A DNA stretch of 21,659 nucleotides from Acidimicrobiaceae bacterium. Lineage in GTDB: Bacteria; Actinomycetota; Acidimicrobiia; Acidimicrobiales; Acidimicrobiaceae. The position numbers were made by a program, and so were the translations under genes. The notes beneath the pieces were generated by a model, which was given only the letters and a program-made list of their open reading frames with translations, was not told the origin of the DNA and ran no database searches. Location: positions 1-21,659 of the forward strand of contig JABEUP010000085.1 in assembly GCA_013044365.1 (NCBI GenBank). The letters are read 5' to 3'. Below are positions 14,002 through 21,659 of the stretch, in pieces. The stretch's first letter is position 1. Every line of letters begins with the position of its first letter.

Positions 14002-16086
14002 ATGATCTCACATTTGTTCACCGGATTGACCAACCTCGGCTCTCCTTCGATATTGCTTCTTCTCTTTTTCGGCATGGCAATCGGAATGTTTGTGGGAATG
14101 CTTCCAGGACTCGGCGTAGTTCTGGTACTTACACTTATGTTGCCTTTCGTTTATCATATGACTGTCCTCCAGACTGTCTCGATGATGCTGGCAACCCAAT
14201 CAGGCGTCTATTTCGCCGCTTCTATTACGGCTATAGTTCTCAACTCGCCAGGTGCTCCCGAGTCATTCCCTACAACATTGGATGGTTTTCCAATGGCGAA
14301 GCGGGGTGAGGCAGGCAAGGCGCTCGCCATATCTGCTACTTCAACCTGGATGGGGGGTTGGATTGCCTGCATAATCTTCGTCGGGTTGATTCAACTTGCT
14401 GGTCCATTGGCCACGGTATTTAAACCGCCGGAATATATGGCAATCATCATCCTGGCAATTGTTTTAATTGCCCAAACAGGGAATATACCACTTTCCAAGG
14501 TTTTCATTTCCGGCCTTTTGGGCTTGATGCTCTCTTTCGTGGGATCCGATCCAGTTACAGGGGTTGAGAGGTTCACCATGGGAATGCCGACACTTTATAG
14601 CGGAATCGGGGTGGTTCCATTTGCTCTTGGTGTCTTTGCCATCACCCAGATGGTTAAGATGTACGGATCCCAAAAGCCTGTGGCTACCTTCGACCAGGCA
14701 CAGCTGGGGAAAGGTTTCCATGCGCAGGTTCGAAATGGTATAGCTGAAACCTTCAGAAAGTGGCACCACGTCGCCAGATCTGCAATTATTGCGACCTTGC
14801 TTGGTCTAATACCTGGAATCGGCGGGTTCACGGCAAACTTTATTTCCTACGGTGTTGGACAAAGAGTTTCAAAGCGGAGAGACGAGTTCGGCACCGGAGT
14901 TCCGGAGGGCCTTATGTCTGCAGAGGGCTCTTCGCTTTCCAAAGAAGTGGGCTCCATCATTCCAGCGGTGGCTTTGGGACTTCCATCTGGACTTGGGATG
15001 GTGATCTTCATAGCCGCTCTGACAATTCTTGGTCTTGAACCCGGTCCAACACTCCTTAAAGGGTCCCCTTCGCTCCCTTATTCGATGATGTGGGTAATGG
15101 CTATCGCCGGTTTGCTTTCCTGTGTGCTGGGTCTTCTGCTTGCCCCGCAGCTGTCGCGAATCACTGGAATCAAGGGACCTTATATGTTTCCTTTCATCAT
15201 TACGATGGCAGTTCTCGGCAGTTTTGCTGACGTAAACACCACTATGGGCATCTACCTGCTGGTTATCTTTAGCATCCTAGGCGTTGTCGTAAGGGATCTG
15301 GGATATTCGGTGGCTGCCGCTGCTATTGGGCTGGTGCTTGGCGGCACATTTGACGACAACGTACACCTTACCTATTCACTGTATGGCTGGAATTTCGTTA
15401 CCAAAAGCCCGTTGGCGGATGTGTTCTTGTTAATTGCCGTTTATCTTGTAATTTCTGCCGGTAGGCGTTGGCATAAAAACAAGACGGAACTAGCGCGCCA
15501 GGCAGCAAAGCACCCTCTAATGGAATGGCTGTTCGATGCTGTCATGGCATTATTTTCTATCACATATTTCATAGTTGGAATGGGCTATCCCTCTCAGGCT
15601 GGTCAAATTCCGGTAGTGATAGGAATCCTTGCAGCTGTCGCTTCCCTCTACAGACTGGCAATAGACTTTCCTGCCTGGCTCGGATCTAGGCGCGGTAACA
15701 TATCCGATCTATCGTTAGAGTCAGATAGCATAACCCCCGCTAGAGAGGACGGGCAAGATGGGACGGACGAAAACGGGACTTCCCCTGTCTCGATCCTAAC
15801 CAGGATGGAGCACAGCTCCGAACCTGAAACCAAAACGGACAGGCGGCACCAAAATTTCCGAGAGCTCATCGGCCTCCTTTGGTTTCTAGGTACTGCGGGC
15901 GCATCATTGGTGCTTGGATTTAAAATCGGGATTCCGCTCTTGACCTTCATTTACGTAATGGTGAACAAAGATCTGAAAAGCATACCGAAACGCACGGCAT
16001 TTGCAATCATTGCAACTCTGGTTACCGGAGTTTTGGCTTTCGCGTTCGTACAACTTTTCCACCTGACATTCCATGGAATGATCTAG
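14002..16086 (+). CDS. Fused TctA-TctB permease of the tripartite tricarboxylate transporter family
   Basis: This is a membrane transporter for a carboxylate, probably secondary. The 694 residues begin with a full TctA unit of many membrane spans (to about residue 490), with the conserved FVGMLPGLG, NSPGAPESFPTTLDGFPMAKRGEAG, GLIPGIGGF and FGTGVPEGLMSAEG segments. From about residue 503 comes a small four-span unit resembling TctB, interrupted by a hydrophilic linker at about 562-619. TctA and TctB are usually separate proteins, so this is a natural fusion. No TctC periplasmic binding protein is in the window. The ATG abuts the VWA stop and has AGGGGGAA upstream. It is the last gene of the operon and the likely importer of the pathway substrate. 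Confidence 0.85.
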   Translation: MISHLFTGLTNLGSPSILLLLFFGMAIGMFVGMLPGLGVVLVLTLMLPFVYHMTVLQTVSMMLATQSGVYFAASITAIVLNSPGAPESFPTTLDGFPMAKRGEAGKALAISATSTWMGGWIACIIFVGLIQLAGPLATVFKPPEYMAIIILAIVLIAQTGNIPLSKVFISGLLGLMLSFVGSDPVTGVERFTMGMPTLYSGIGVVPFALGVFAITQMVKMYGSQKPVATFDQAQLGKGFHAQVRNGIAETFRKWHHVARSAIIATLLGLIPGIGGFTANFISYGVGQRVSKRRDEFGTGVPEGLMSAEGSSLSKEVGSIIPAVALGLPSGLGMVIFIAALTILGLEPGPTLLKGSPSLPYSMMWVMAIAGLLSCVLGLLLAPQLSRITGIKGPYMFPFIITMAVLGSFADVNTTMGIYLLVIFSILGVVVRDLGYSVAAAAIGLVLGGTFDDNVHLTYSLYGWNFVTKSPLADVFLLIAVYLVISAGRRWHKNKTELARQAAKHPLMEWLFDAVMALFSITYFIVGMGYPSQAGQIPVVIGILAAVASLYRLAIDFPAWLGSRRGNISDLSLESDSITPAREDGQDGTDENGTSPVSILTRMEHSSEPETKTDRRHQNFRELIGLLWFLGTAGASLVLGFKIGIPLLTFIYVMVNKDLKSIPKRTAFAIIATLVTGVLAFAFVQLFHLTFHGMI

Positions 16087-16357
16087 ATAGAATTCCCAAA
16101 GAGTTTGGAAAGGCCCCCTAAAGGCACAAATGGGCAATAAATGTCGAGTGCAGTTGAGGTGCTGACCCGATTAGCCCGAGCGCGAAGGTATCAAAAGCCA
16201 GATAGTGGGCACATAGCCAATTTTTATCCTAGACCGTGCATCTCTAACCGTCTAGGGCCTCCCAGTGTTCCCTGCACTTTATTGTTGACTGTCCGTTACC
16301 AAAGATGCTAATCCAAACATTGTCGGCAATCGTCGTGCAGGTTCCATGCCTCAATGT

Positions 16358-16375
16358 TACGGACCCCCCTCCGTA
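16358..16375. other. Hairpin with C6 loop
   Basis: TACGGA (16358-16363) and TCCGTA (16370-16375) form a perfect 6-bp stem closed by six cytosines. It lies in the long gap before the sulfate operon. There is no T-tract, so termination is unlikely, and its role is unknown. Confidence 0.25.
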
Positions 16376-16482
16376 TCGGGATTAATATTCACCGCCCGCG
16401 GACAAGTTTCCGCCAACCCTGCCGTCGGTTGAATAACCACTTTAAGCAATTCCCTTAAATTCTGATCAGATTAGTCAGGATT

Positions 16483-16509
16483 CATATAGTGAGCATATAT
16501 AGTGTCACT
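16483..16509. promoter_or_regulatory. Repeat-palindrome cluster at the probable sulfate-operon promoter
   Basis: CATATAGTGAG is followed directly by CATATATAGTG, and the second copy runs into the palindrome AGTG-T-CACT (16501-16509). The AT-rich hexamers TATAGT (16485-16490) and TATATA (16496-16501) are -10 candidates, but their -35 partners are poor. This would suit an activator-dependent promoter with an operator near the start point, about 25 nt before the first start codon. Confidence 0.35.
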
Positions 16510-16533
16510 AGAAAGCGGGACAGGGGAGCAAAT

Positions 16534-16647
16534 ATGCCAATTTCAGAGTTAGCGGACGAATTTTCAGCGCAAGGTTTGACGACTTTTATGCACCCTGCCA
16601 ACAGTCCTCTAAAAACCTTCGCGGATGTATCAAAGTCACAGCCATGA
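16534..16647 (+). CDS. 37-residue small ORF leading the sulfate assimilation operon
   Basis: I do not recognise this protein. The frame begins ATG CCA ATT TCA (MPISELADEF...) and ends ...VSKSQP. A strong ribosome site, AGGGGAG, lies five to six bases before the ATG. Its TGA overlaps the next gene's ATG (ATGA), the typical sign of translational coupling. There is no signal peptide, membrane span, cysteine or run of cysteine/methionine codons, so it does not look like a classic amino-acid attenuation leader. It could be a small regulatory or accessory protein of the sulfur pathway, or a translated leader that only delivers ribosomes to the following gene. Confidence 0.6.
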   Translation: MPISELADEFSAQGLTTFMHPANSPLKTFADVSKSQP

Positions 16648-17351
16648 TTGTCTCACTCAGACTCGCAGATAAGCCAGTTCTGGTCGTTGGATCCGGTCGG
16701 GAAGCTGTTTACCGTTCTGAGATGCTATCCCTAAACGGCGCAAAAGTAAGACTTGTGTCAACGGCAAAGAGGTCACCGGAACTCCAACTGTGTGGAGCGA
16801 ACTTTTCATTCCAAAAACGTCTGCGCACACGTGATTTAAAGGGTGTATTTCTGGTGATAGCCACCGATAGGGATAGTGCGACTAATGAATGGCTTGCAAA
16901 GAAATCCCGGAAATTTGGCTTCCTGCTAAATACGTTGGATGAGAGGCAAACTTCAACTTTCTATAATGTGGCGGTGCGGCGGGTCAGTCCCGATGTACAG
17001 ATTGCTGTGTCTACCGACGGATCATCGCCAGCGTTTGCTTCACGGCTCAGCACGCGTCTCGCCAACCAGGTAGACCAACGCGACCTTGAAGTTCTTCAAG
17101 CGTTTAAATCCAATAGAGACCGCCTCAAGGCGATTGGACAATCAACTTTCGACTTTGATTGGAATGAATTGGAATACCAGGTTAGAAGAGGTAATCATCA
17201 CATTGGAGAAGTTGTTGATTCATTTCAAAACAAGAATCAGGCATCATCTGGAATGGCCGCCGCTCTGGTTCAATCCGACGAGGATATTTGGCCTATAACT
17301 CCATTCACAAACAATCTCTTACGTAATCGATCGTCGAAAAATAGTTCCTGA
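16644..17351 (+). CDS. Precorrin-2 dehydrogenase (sirohaem synthase N-terminal type; SirC/Met8-like)
   Basis: This NAD+-dependent enzyme oxidises precorrin-2 to sirohydrochlorin, on the way to the sirohaem of the sulfite reductase at the operon's end. The 235 residues show a Rossmann motif VLVVGSGREA (12-21), FLVIATDRDSATNEWLA, the catalytic aspartate region LLNTLDE (D99) and VQIAVSTDGSSPAFASRL (118-134). Its glycine motif is GSGREA rather than the usual GGGxVA. Uroporphyrinogen methyltransferase and chelatase activities are not encoded here, although Met8-like proteins may also chelate iron. It overlaps the upstream small ORF by 4 nt. The start codon has no separate ribosome site, so it probably depends on coupling. 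Confidence 0.85.
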   Translation: MIVSLRLADKPVLVVGSGREAVYRSEMLSLNGAKVRLVSTAKRSPELQLCGANFSFQKRLRTRDLKGVFLVIATDRDSATNEWLAKKSRKFGFLLNTLDERQTSTFYNVAVRRVSPDVQIAVSTDGSSPAFASRLSTRLANQVDQRDLEVLQAFKSNRDRLKAIGQSTFDFDWNELEYQVRRGNHHIGEVVDSFQNKNQASSGMAAALVQSDEDIWPITPFTNNLLRNRSSKNSS

Positions 17352-17397
17352 CTCTGCCAGGCGTTTGAGACCCGAAATTAAATAAATGGAGAAATAA

Positions 17398-17928
17398 ATG
17401 GTAGCAACTGCCCCTGTTTTATGGTTCACAGGTCTGTCCGGGGCCGGGAAAACCACTATTGCCAAAGAAGTCCAGAATAAGCTACAGGACAAAGACATTC
17501 TGGTTGAGCTATTAGATGGCGATGAGGTGAGATGCGCGCTCTCGCCGGACCTCGGGTTCTCAAAAGATGACCGCGATCTTCAAGTAAAGCGACTCGCGTG
17601 GGTAGCAAATCTGCTGGCAAATAATGGGATTGTTGTCCTCGTATCAGCCATAAGCCCGTACAAAGAATCGCGTGAGAGAGCAATCAAGTCCTTTGCGAAC
17701 GGATTTGAGATCTTCGTAGATGCCCCGTTGCCGGTCTTGGAGACACGCGATACCAAGGGGCTGTATAGGCGGGCAAAGTCAGGCGAAATCAGAAACCTTA
17801 CCGGCATAGACGACCCCTATGACAAGCCTGATGTACCAGACCTTCGTTTGGACACCGATGGTGTAGACCTGTCACGGTCAGTGGAAGATGTCCTTGCACT
17901 GCTGATCAAGGAGGGGATAGATGTCTAA
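17398..17928 (+). CDS. cysC: Adenylylsulfate (APS) kinase
   Basis: This enzyme phosphorylates APS to PAPS with ATP. The 176 residues have Walker A GLSGAGKTT near residue 13, the DGDEVRCALSPDLGFSKDDR segment, the ISPYKESRE loop, and DTKGLYRRAKSGEIRNLTGIDDPYDKPDVPDL, split in the usual APS-kinase order. In the APS-binding stretch the customary N-I-R-R after DR is replaced by Q-V-K-R. The start is preceded by GGAG. Its 3' end overlaps the reductase gene by 8 nt. Since the neighbouring reductase is of the APS type, PAPS may feed sulfation rather than reduction, or both nucleotides may be used. Confidence 0.93.
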   Translation: MVATAPVLWFTGLSGAGKTTIAKEVQNKLQDKDILVELLDGDEVRCALSPDLGFSKDDRDLQVKRLAWVANLLANNGIVVLVSAISPYKESRERAIKSFANGFEIFVDAPLPVLETRDTKGLYRRAKSGEIRNLTGIDDPYDKPDVPDLRLDTDGVDLSRSVEDVLALLIKEGIDV

Positions 17929-18601
17929 AAATAACCTCGCGAAATCAGAAGAGACCATCCGATGGGCGCTGGCGGAATTTAACAATCCGATTATCACCAC
18001 AGGATTGAATCTCTCGGGAACCGTCCTACTCGATATCTCAGCAAGGGCCGGATTTGCCGGAGATGTAATTTTTGTTGATACGGGATTTCATTTTCCCGAA
18101 ACGCTTAGTTTTTGGGACAGTCTCGAAGCAAGGTATACCCAAATGCGATTCAAAAAGCTCGGTCCAACACTTGAAACAGGTCCTCTCTTTGAAACGGACC
18201 CCCTTGGCTGCTGCAAATTAAACAAGATTGCACCGCTTGAACAATATCTATCCGAAGTAAAACCTTCCGCTCTCATAAATGCCAGGACCAGGGAAAGCGC
18301 AATTGGGAGATCTGGTCTCAAGGAATTCGAGTCCGGGTCCCCGGCTCAAATCAATCCGCTGGTGAATCTCACCCGCGCTGACCTCGAAGAATACGCCAAT
18401 ATCGCTAATTTGACAATCCATCCACTGTATTTATATGGATTCATGTCAATGGGTTGCTGGCCATGCACGAAACCAGTCCGTGCCGGTGACGATCCTCGCT
18501 CTGGCCGATTTTCAGGCCAGGGAAGAACTGAATGTGGTCTTTGGGAAAATCTTGGAACAAACCTGGAACAAAACAGAAATGACAAGATGCTTGGTTCTTA
18601 A
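17921..18601 (+). CDS. cysH: APS reductase-type CysH (phosphoadenylylsulfate/adenylylsulfate reductase family)
   Basis: This enzyme reduces activated sulfate to sulfite, with thioredoxin as the usual donor. The 226 residues show DTGFHFPET, the four [4Fe-4S] cysteines C97-C98 (CCKLNK) and C179/C182 (CWPCTKP), and the catalytic cysteine C205 in TECGL. The iron-sulfur cysteines mark the APS-reducing bacterial group rather than the cluster-free PAPS-reducing one, although some members accept both. Unusual points are TECGLW instead of TECGLH and a divergent substrate loop (ARTRESAIG). The ATG has an excellent AAGGAGGGG site within the APS-kinase gene. A 61-nt gap follows before the ATP sulfurylase gene. 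Confidence 0.9.
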   Translation: MSKNNLAKSEETIRWALAEFNNPIITTGLNLSGTVLLDISARAGFAGDVIFVDTGFHFPETLSFWDSLEARYTQMRFKKLGPTLETGPLFETDPLGCCKLNKIAPLEQYLSEVKPSALINARTRESAIGRSGLKEFESGSPAQINPLVNLTRADLEEYANIANLTIHPLYLYGFMSMGCWPCTKPVRAGDDPRSGRFSGQGRTECGLWENLGTNLEQNRNDKMLGS

Positions 18602-18662
18602 CCGCATTTCTAACGCTTGAAATTACTTCATTGGGGCACAACCAAAAGGAAAAATATCAAAA

Positions 18663-19796
18663 ATGGCAATCGAGGATTTAATCTCGCCTCACGGCGGCAA
18701 GCTAAAACAAAAGGTGATTGTCGAACCGGATCAAACCTCCGGATCAGTATCGCTAGAACTAACTCCCCGCCAATTTGCTGATCTCGAGATGATATCCATA
18801 GGTGCGTATTCGCCACTGGAAACCTTCATGAATAAATCGGATTATTACTCCGTCATCGAATCGATGCATTTGGCCGACGGTACCCTTTGGCCAATACCCA
18901 TTACATTCCAGATTCACTCGAGCCAGATAGACACAACCACCACAACCATTCATCTGACCCGCAATTTTGCGCATGTGGCAACTTTGGAAGTTGATGAGGT
19001 TTACAAGCTTGATCATGAATTGGAAGCATCCCATATCTACGGCACGACCTCTGTCGAACATCCAGGCGTCAAGCTTCTTTTCTCCGGCGGTGATCTAGCC
19101 GTTACCGGAGAGTTGATGGTCCACATCGTCTCGGGCGCCTATGAGGGCCCGGAATATTTGACACCGGCAGACACCCGGGGAATCTTTAGAGGGCGGAATT
19201 GGAAGTCAGTAGCTGCCTTCCAGACGCGCAACCCGGTTCACAGAGCTCATGAGTATCTGCACAAGATTGCCCTGGAGATAGTCGACGGCCTGTTCCTGAA
19301 CCCCCTTGTTGGGCAGACCAAACTAGATGATGTTCCAGTACCGGTACGAATGGCTGCATATTCGGTACTGCTTGAAAAATACTATCCGCAAAACAGAACT
19401 ATTCTTGGGGTGTATCCCGCAGCCATGCGGTACGCAGGACCACAAGAAGCGATTCTGCACGCTATATCCAGAAAGAACTATGGCTGCACCCATTTCATCG
19501 TGGGGCGAGATCATGCCGGGGTGGGTAACTACTACTCGACCTATGCGGCACAGGAAATCTTCGAAACAATCGTGCCCGAGGAACTCGGAATATCCATTCT
19601 TAAATTTGAACATAGCTATTACTGTTCAGTGTGCTGTCAGGTTGCCTCCAAGAGGACATGCCCGCACGGACCGGAGTCCCATATTTCTTTGTCCGGCACC
19701 AGAGTGCGTGAATTATTAGCCAATGGAGAGGACTTGCCGCCGGAATTCTCACGACCGGAAGTTGCGGCCATATTGCGCCTCGCATACCAGAAATAA
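18663..19796 (+). CDS. sat: Sulfate adenylyltransferase (ATP sulfurylase)
   Basis: This enzyme activates sulfate with ATP to form APS and pyrophosphate, the first step of assimilation. The 377-residue protein is the single-polypeptide Sat type, not the CysD/CysN heterodimer. It has QTRNPVHRAH (187-196), GRDHAGVG (281-288), the MRYAGPQEA region and the C-terminal cysteine group C321, C324/C325 and C333 in SYYCSVCC...TCPHG, which binds zinc in some relatives. No fused APS kinase domain is present. AAAGGA lies upstream of the ATG. It comes after the reductase in the operon and before sulfite reductase. Confidence 0.95.
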   Translation: MAIEDLISPHGGKLKQKVIVEPDQTSGSVSLELTPRQFADLEMISIGAYSPLETFMNKSDYYSVIESMHLADGTLWPIPITFQIHSSQIDTTTTTIHLTRNFAHVATLEVDEVYKLDHELEASHIYGTTSVEHPGVKLLFSGGDLAVTGELMVHIVSGAYEGPEYLTPADTRGIFRGRNWKSVAAFQTRNPVHRAHEYLHKIALEIVDGLFLNPLVGQTKLDDVPVPVRMAAYSVLLEKYYPQNRTILGVYPAAMRYAGPQEAILHAISRKNYGCTHFIVGRDHAGVGNYYSTYAAQEIFETIVPEELGISILKFEHSYYCSVCCQVASKRTCPHGPESHISLSGTRVRELLANGEDLPPEFSRPEVAAILRLAYQK

Positions 19797-19912
19797 GCGG
19801 GGCTAATCTCAACTATCCGCCCGACGTGCCAAGCTGATCCAGGAATACTCCGAAACGCAGGGCACCTCGGGAATCAGTTTCAGAACAAAGTGCAGTAGCA
19901 AAGGAGGAGACA

Positions 19913-21592
19913 GTGACTAACGGAGCATTCGAATCCGGATCATCTGAATCAAAAGTGGAACAGATAAAAAAAAGTAGCAACGGCTTGAGGGGGAGTCTCA
20001 TTGAAGAACTCTCAAACGCACTTCCTAACTTTTCGAGTGAATCCGAACAGCTGCTTAAATTCCACGGAATATATGGTCAGGATAACCGCGACGTAAGGGC
20101 CGATCGCAAACGTACCGGATTGGATATTGAACATATATGCATGATCCGCCTGGCAATCCCCGGCGGAAGACTACTGCCGGCACAGTACTCGGCAATAGAC
20201 ACCCTGGCCAACAAATTGGGCAATAAGACCCTCAGAGTTACCACAAGACAGGGAATTCAGTTCCATTTTGTAACCAAGGACGATGTCAAAACCCTAATTC
20301 GCCAAGTAAACGATGTAATGATAACAACTTACGGCGGCTGTGGCGATGTGGTAAGAAATATTACGGCCTGCCCCTCTCCCAGTCCGGAGATTCAGAGCCT
20401 CGGGTTAGATATACTCGCAGATGCATTTTCATTAAGGTATAAACCAGCATCGACTGCCTATTACGAAATTTGGCTGGACGGGGAAAAGCTTGAGCTCGGC
20501 CGAACACAGCCAGAAAAGCGCTCCGACGAAGCATTTTACGGGGTATCCTATCTTCCTCGAAAGTTCAAGATAGGGCTTACCTCCACATTGGACAATTGTA
20601 TTGACGTATTCTCCTGTGACCTGGGTCTTACCATCGACGAGCATGACCCCAGTTCCATTCATGTCTCAGTTGGGGGAGGTTTGGGTAGATCGTATTCCGA
20701 CGAGACAACCAAACCGTTGCTGGCAAAGCCACTGGCCACGGTACAGGCCGAACAACTGTTTGAAGTTACAGATGCCATCATTTCGATCCAACGTGACTAC
20801 GGAAACCGAGCAGATCGATCACATGCCCGGTTCAAATACCTGGTGGAGGAGTGGGGGACCGAAAGGTTGCGCAAAGAAGTCGCGAACCGGACCGGATTCA
20901 AGCTCCAAAAACTTGAAAATCTAATTTCGTCCACCAGCTGCGATCATTTGGGTTGGATGGAACAAACCAACGATTTAGTTTCCTATGGCATCAAGCTACC
21001 CAGCGGTCGAATTGCCGATAATGAAGCAGGACAGTATAAAACTGCTATCAGAGAACTCGTTGACAGGTTCAACCTTTCGGTGCGCCTCACGGCAAAGGAA
21101 GATATAATTCTTACTGATATTCCGAAATATGCCTGCGATGAGGTACGAACTTCACTGCGATCCTTTGGCATCAAACTTGCCGAGGACCACAGCGGAATTT
21201 CCCGGTCAGCCTTTGCATGCCCTGCCCTGCCAACTTGCGGTCTCGCCCTGGCTGAGTCAGAGAGATTCCTTCCGAGTTTTCTGAGATCGTTCGAACAGCT
21301 TTGCGAACGACTTGGGCTTTTCCGCGCAGATATCGAGGTTCGCATGACGGGATGCCCGAACGGATGTGCACGGCCCTATCTTGGTGAGATCGGCATCGTT
21401 GGCCGTTCAAAACGGTCCTACGACATTTACCTGGGCGCAGACACGGCCGGGAATCGTCTCGGTGAACTCTATGCAACCGACGTGGCTAGTGATGCCCTCG
21501 CCAACGCCCTTGAGCCGATAGTGACGCTTTACTCCCGCCATTCTCTTGTCGGCGAGGGTTTTGGCGATTTCTGTCATCGTTGGGTCTCTTAA
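19913..21592 (+). CDS. Assimilatory sulfite reductase, sirohaem/[4Fe-4S] subunit
   Basis: This enzyme carries out the six-electron reduction of sulfite to sulfide. The 559 residues follow the two-repeat sulfite/nitrite reductase fold, with KFHGIYGQDNRDVRADRK, LRVTTRQGIQFHFV and GGCGDVVRNITACPSP early on. The cofactor cysteines are C436, C442 (CPALPTC), C481 and C485 (TGCPNGC). TGCPNGCARPYLGEIG is closest to CysI-type hemoproteins. No CysJ flavoprotein is seen in the window, so the electron donor is unknown and may be ferredoxin or a CysJ encoded elsewhere. The GTG start is preceded by AAGGAGGAG, the strongest ribosome site in the operon, after a 116-nt gap. Sirohaem would come from the dehydrogenase at the operon's start. 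Confidence 0.92.
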   Translation: MTNGAFESGSSESKVEQIKKSSNGLRGSLIEELSNALPNFSSESEQLLKFHGIYGQDNRDVRADRKRTGLDIEHICMIRLAIPGGRLLPAQYSAIDTLANKLGNKTLRVTTRQGIQFHFVTKDDVKTLIRQVNDVMITTYGGCGDVVRNITACPSPSPEIQSLGLDILADAFSLRYKPASTAYYEIWLDGEKLELGRTQPEKRSDEAFYGVSYLPRKFKIGLTSTLDNCIDVFSCDLGLTIDEHDPSSIHVSVGGGLGRSYSDETTKPLLAKPLATVQAEQLFEVTDAIISIQRDYGNRADRSHARFKYLVEEWGTERLRKEVANRTGFKLQKLENLISSTSCDHLGWMEQTNDLVSYGIKLPSGRIADNEAGQYKTAIRELVDRFNLSVRLTAKEDIILTDIPKYACDEVRTSLRSFGIKLAEDHSGISRSAFACPALPTCGLALAESERFLPSFLRSFEQLCERLGLFRADIEVRMTGCPNGCARPYLGEIGIVGRSKRSYDIYLGADTAGNRLGELYATDVASDALANALEPIVTLYSRHSLVGEGFGDFCHRWVS

Positions 21593-21659
21593 TATTTCAA
21601 GGTACTCGCACCACAACCGAGACGCAGAAATATTCCGGTCGGACAAGTTGCCCAATAAG

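Larger units (their letters stand above)
16087..16533. other. Intergenic region upstream of the sulfate assimilation operon
   Basis: This 447-bp stretch holds no supported gene. Hairpins are present at 16228-16256 (CCTAGAC/GTCTAGG, 15-nt loop) and 16358-16375 (TACGGA/TCCGTA around six C). Close to the operon are a palindrome CTGATCAG (16462-16469), a tandem near-repeat CATATAGTGAG/CATATATAGTG (16483-16504) and a 9-bp palindrome AGTGTCACT (16501-16509). No T-rich terminator follows the permease gene, and I could not recognise a SAM or cobalamin riboswitch. The promoter is probably in 16460-16505, but no convincing -35/-10 pair stands out. Confidence 0.45.

Noticed and set aside
16228..16256. 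Intrinsic terminator after the permease gene
   Set aside because: The 7-bp stem has a 15-nt loop and no T-run on either strand downstream of the stem.
16087..16533. SAM or cobalamin riboswitch upstream of the sulfate operon
   Set aside because: I could not find the conserved core segments of either class. The hairpins present are short and lack the expected junctions.

Overview
The window is a bacterial chromosomal segment of mid-range GC in which almost everything is metabolic. I infer a Gram-positive-like aerobic heterotroph, possibly an actinobacterium related to Acidimicrobiia. The support is indirect (strong GGAGG-type ribosome sites, GTG and TTG starts, APS-reductase-type CysH, homo-oligomeric ATP sulfurylase, many 1-8 nt gene overlaps), so the taxonomy is low confidence. 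No tRNA, rRNA, CRISPR array, transposase or phage gene was seen.

Layout. (1) 1-543: non-coding left edge with two hairpins, one of them a 15-bp stem, and a possible promoter. (2) 544-3936: three overlapping genes for a xanthine dehydrogenase-family molybdenum hydroxylase (Mo subunit, 2Fe-2S subunit, FAD subunit). (3) 3984-4736, minus strand: a FadR-type GntR regulator, convergent with the hydroxylase and divergent from the next operon. (4) 5223-9001: a gentisate-dioxygenase-like bicupin, a Pch2/TRIP13-like AAA+ ATPase whose start lies inside the bicupin gene, and a thiamine-diphosphate enzyme. (5) 9528-16086: an M29-peptidase/NicX-like protein, a NorQ/CbbQ-type AAA+ ATPase, a NorD/CbbO-type VWA protein with a His-rich linker, and a fused TctA-TctB permease, all abutting or overlapping by one base. 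(6) 16534-21592: an assimilatory sulfate reduction operon made of a 37-codon small ORF, precorrin-2 dehydrogenase, APS kinase, APS reductase, ATP sulfurylase and sirohaem sulfite reductase.

How the parts may work together. Regions 2-5 look like one catabolic island for an aromatic or N-heteroaromatic carboxylate: uptake by TctAB, hydroxylation by the Mo enzyme, ring opening by the cupin and/or the NicX-like protein, C-C bond cleavage or carboligation by the ThDP enzyme, and control by the FadR-type protein. The substrate is inferred, not shown.

The most unusual feature is that two unrelated AAA+ remodelling systems are each translationally coupled to a putative metalloenzyme in the same island: Pch2/TRIP13-like with the bicupin, and NorQ/NorD-like with the NicX-like protein. 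TRIP13-type ATPases are known to remodel HORMA-domain proteins, including in bacterial CBASS defence, but no HORMA protein or CD-NTase is encoded here. NorQ/NorD and CbbQ/CbbO activate nitric oxide reductase and Rubisco, and neither target is present. A shared palindrome, ACCTAGGT, lies in both the regulator's upstream region and the -35/-10 spacer of the second operon's promoter, suggesting common control.
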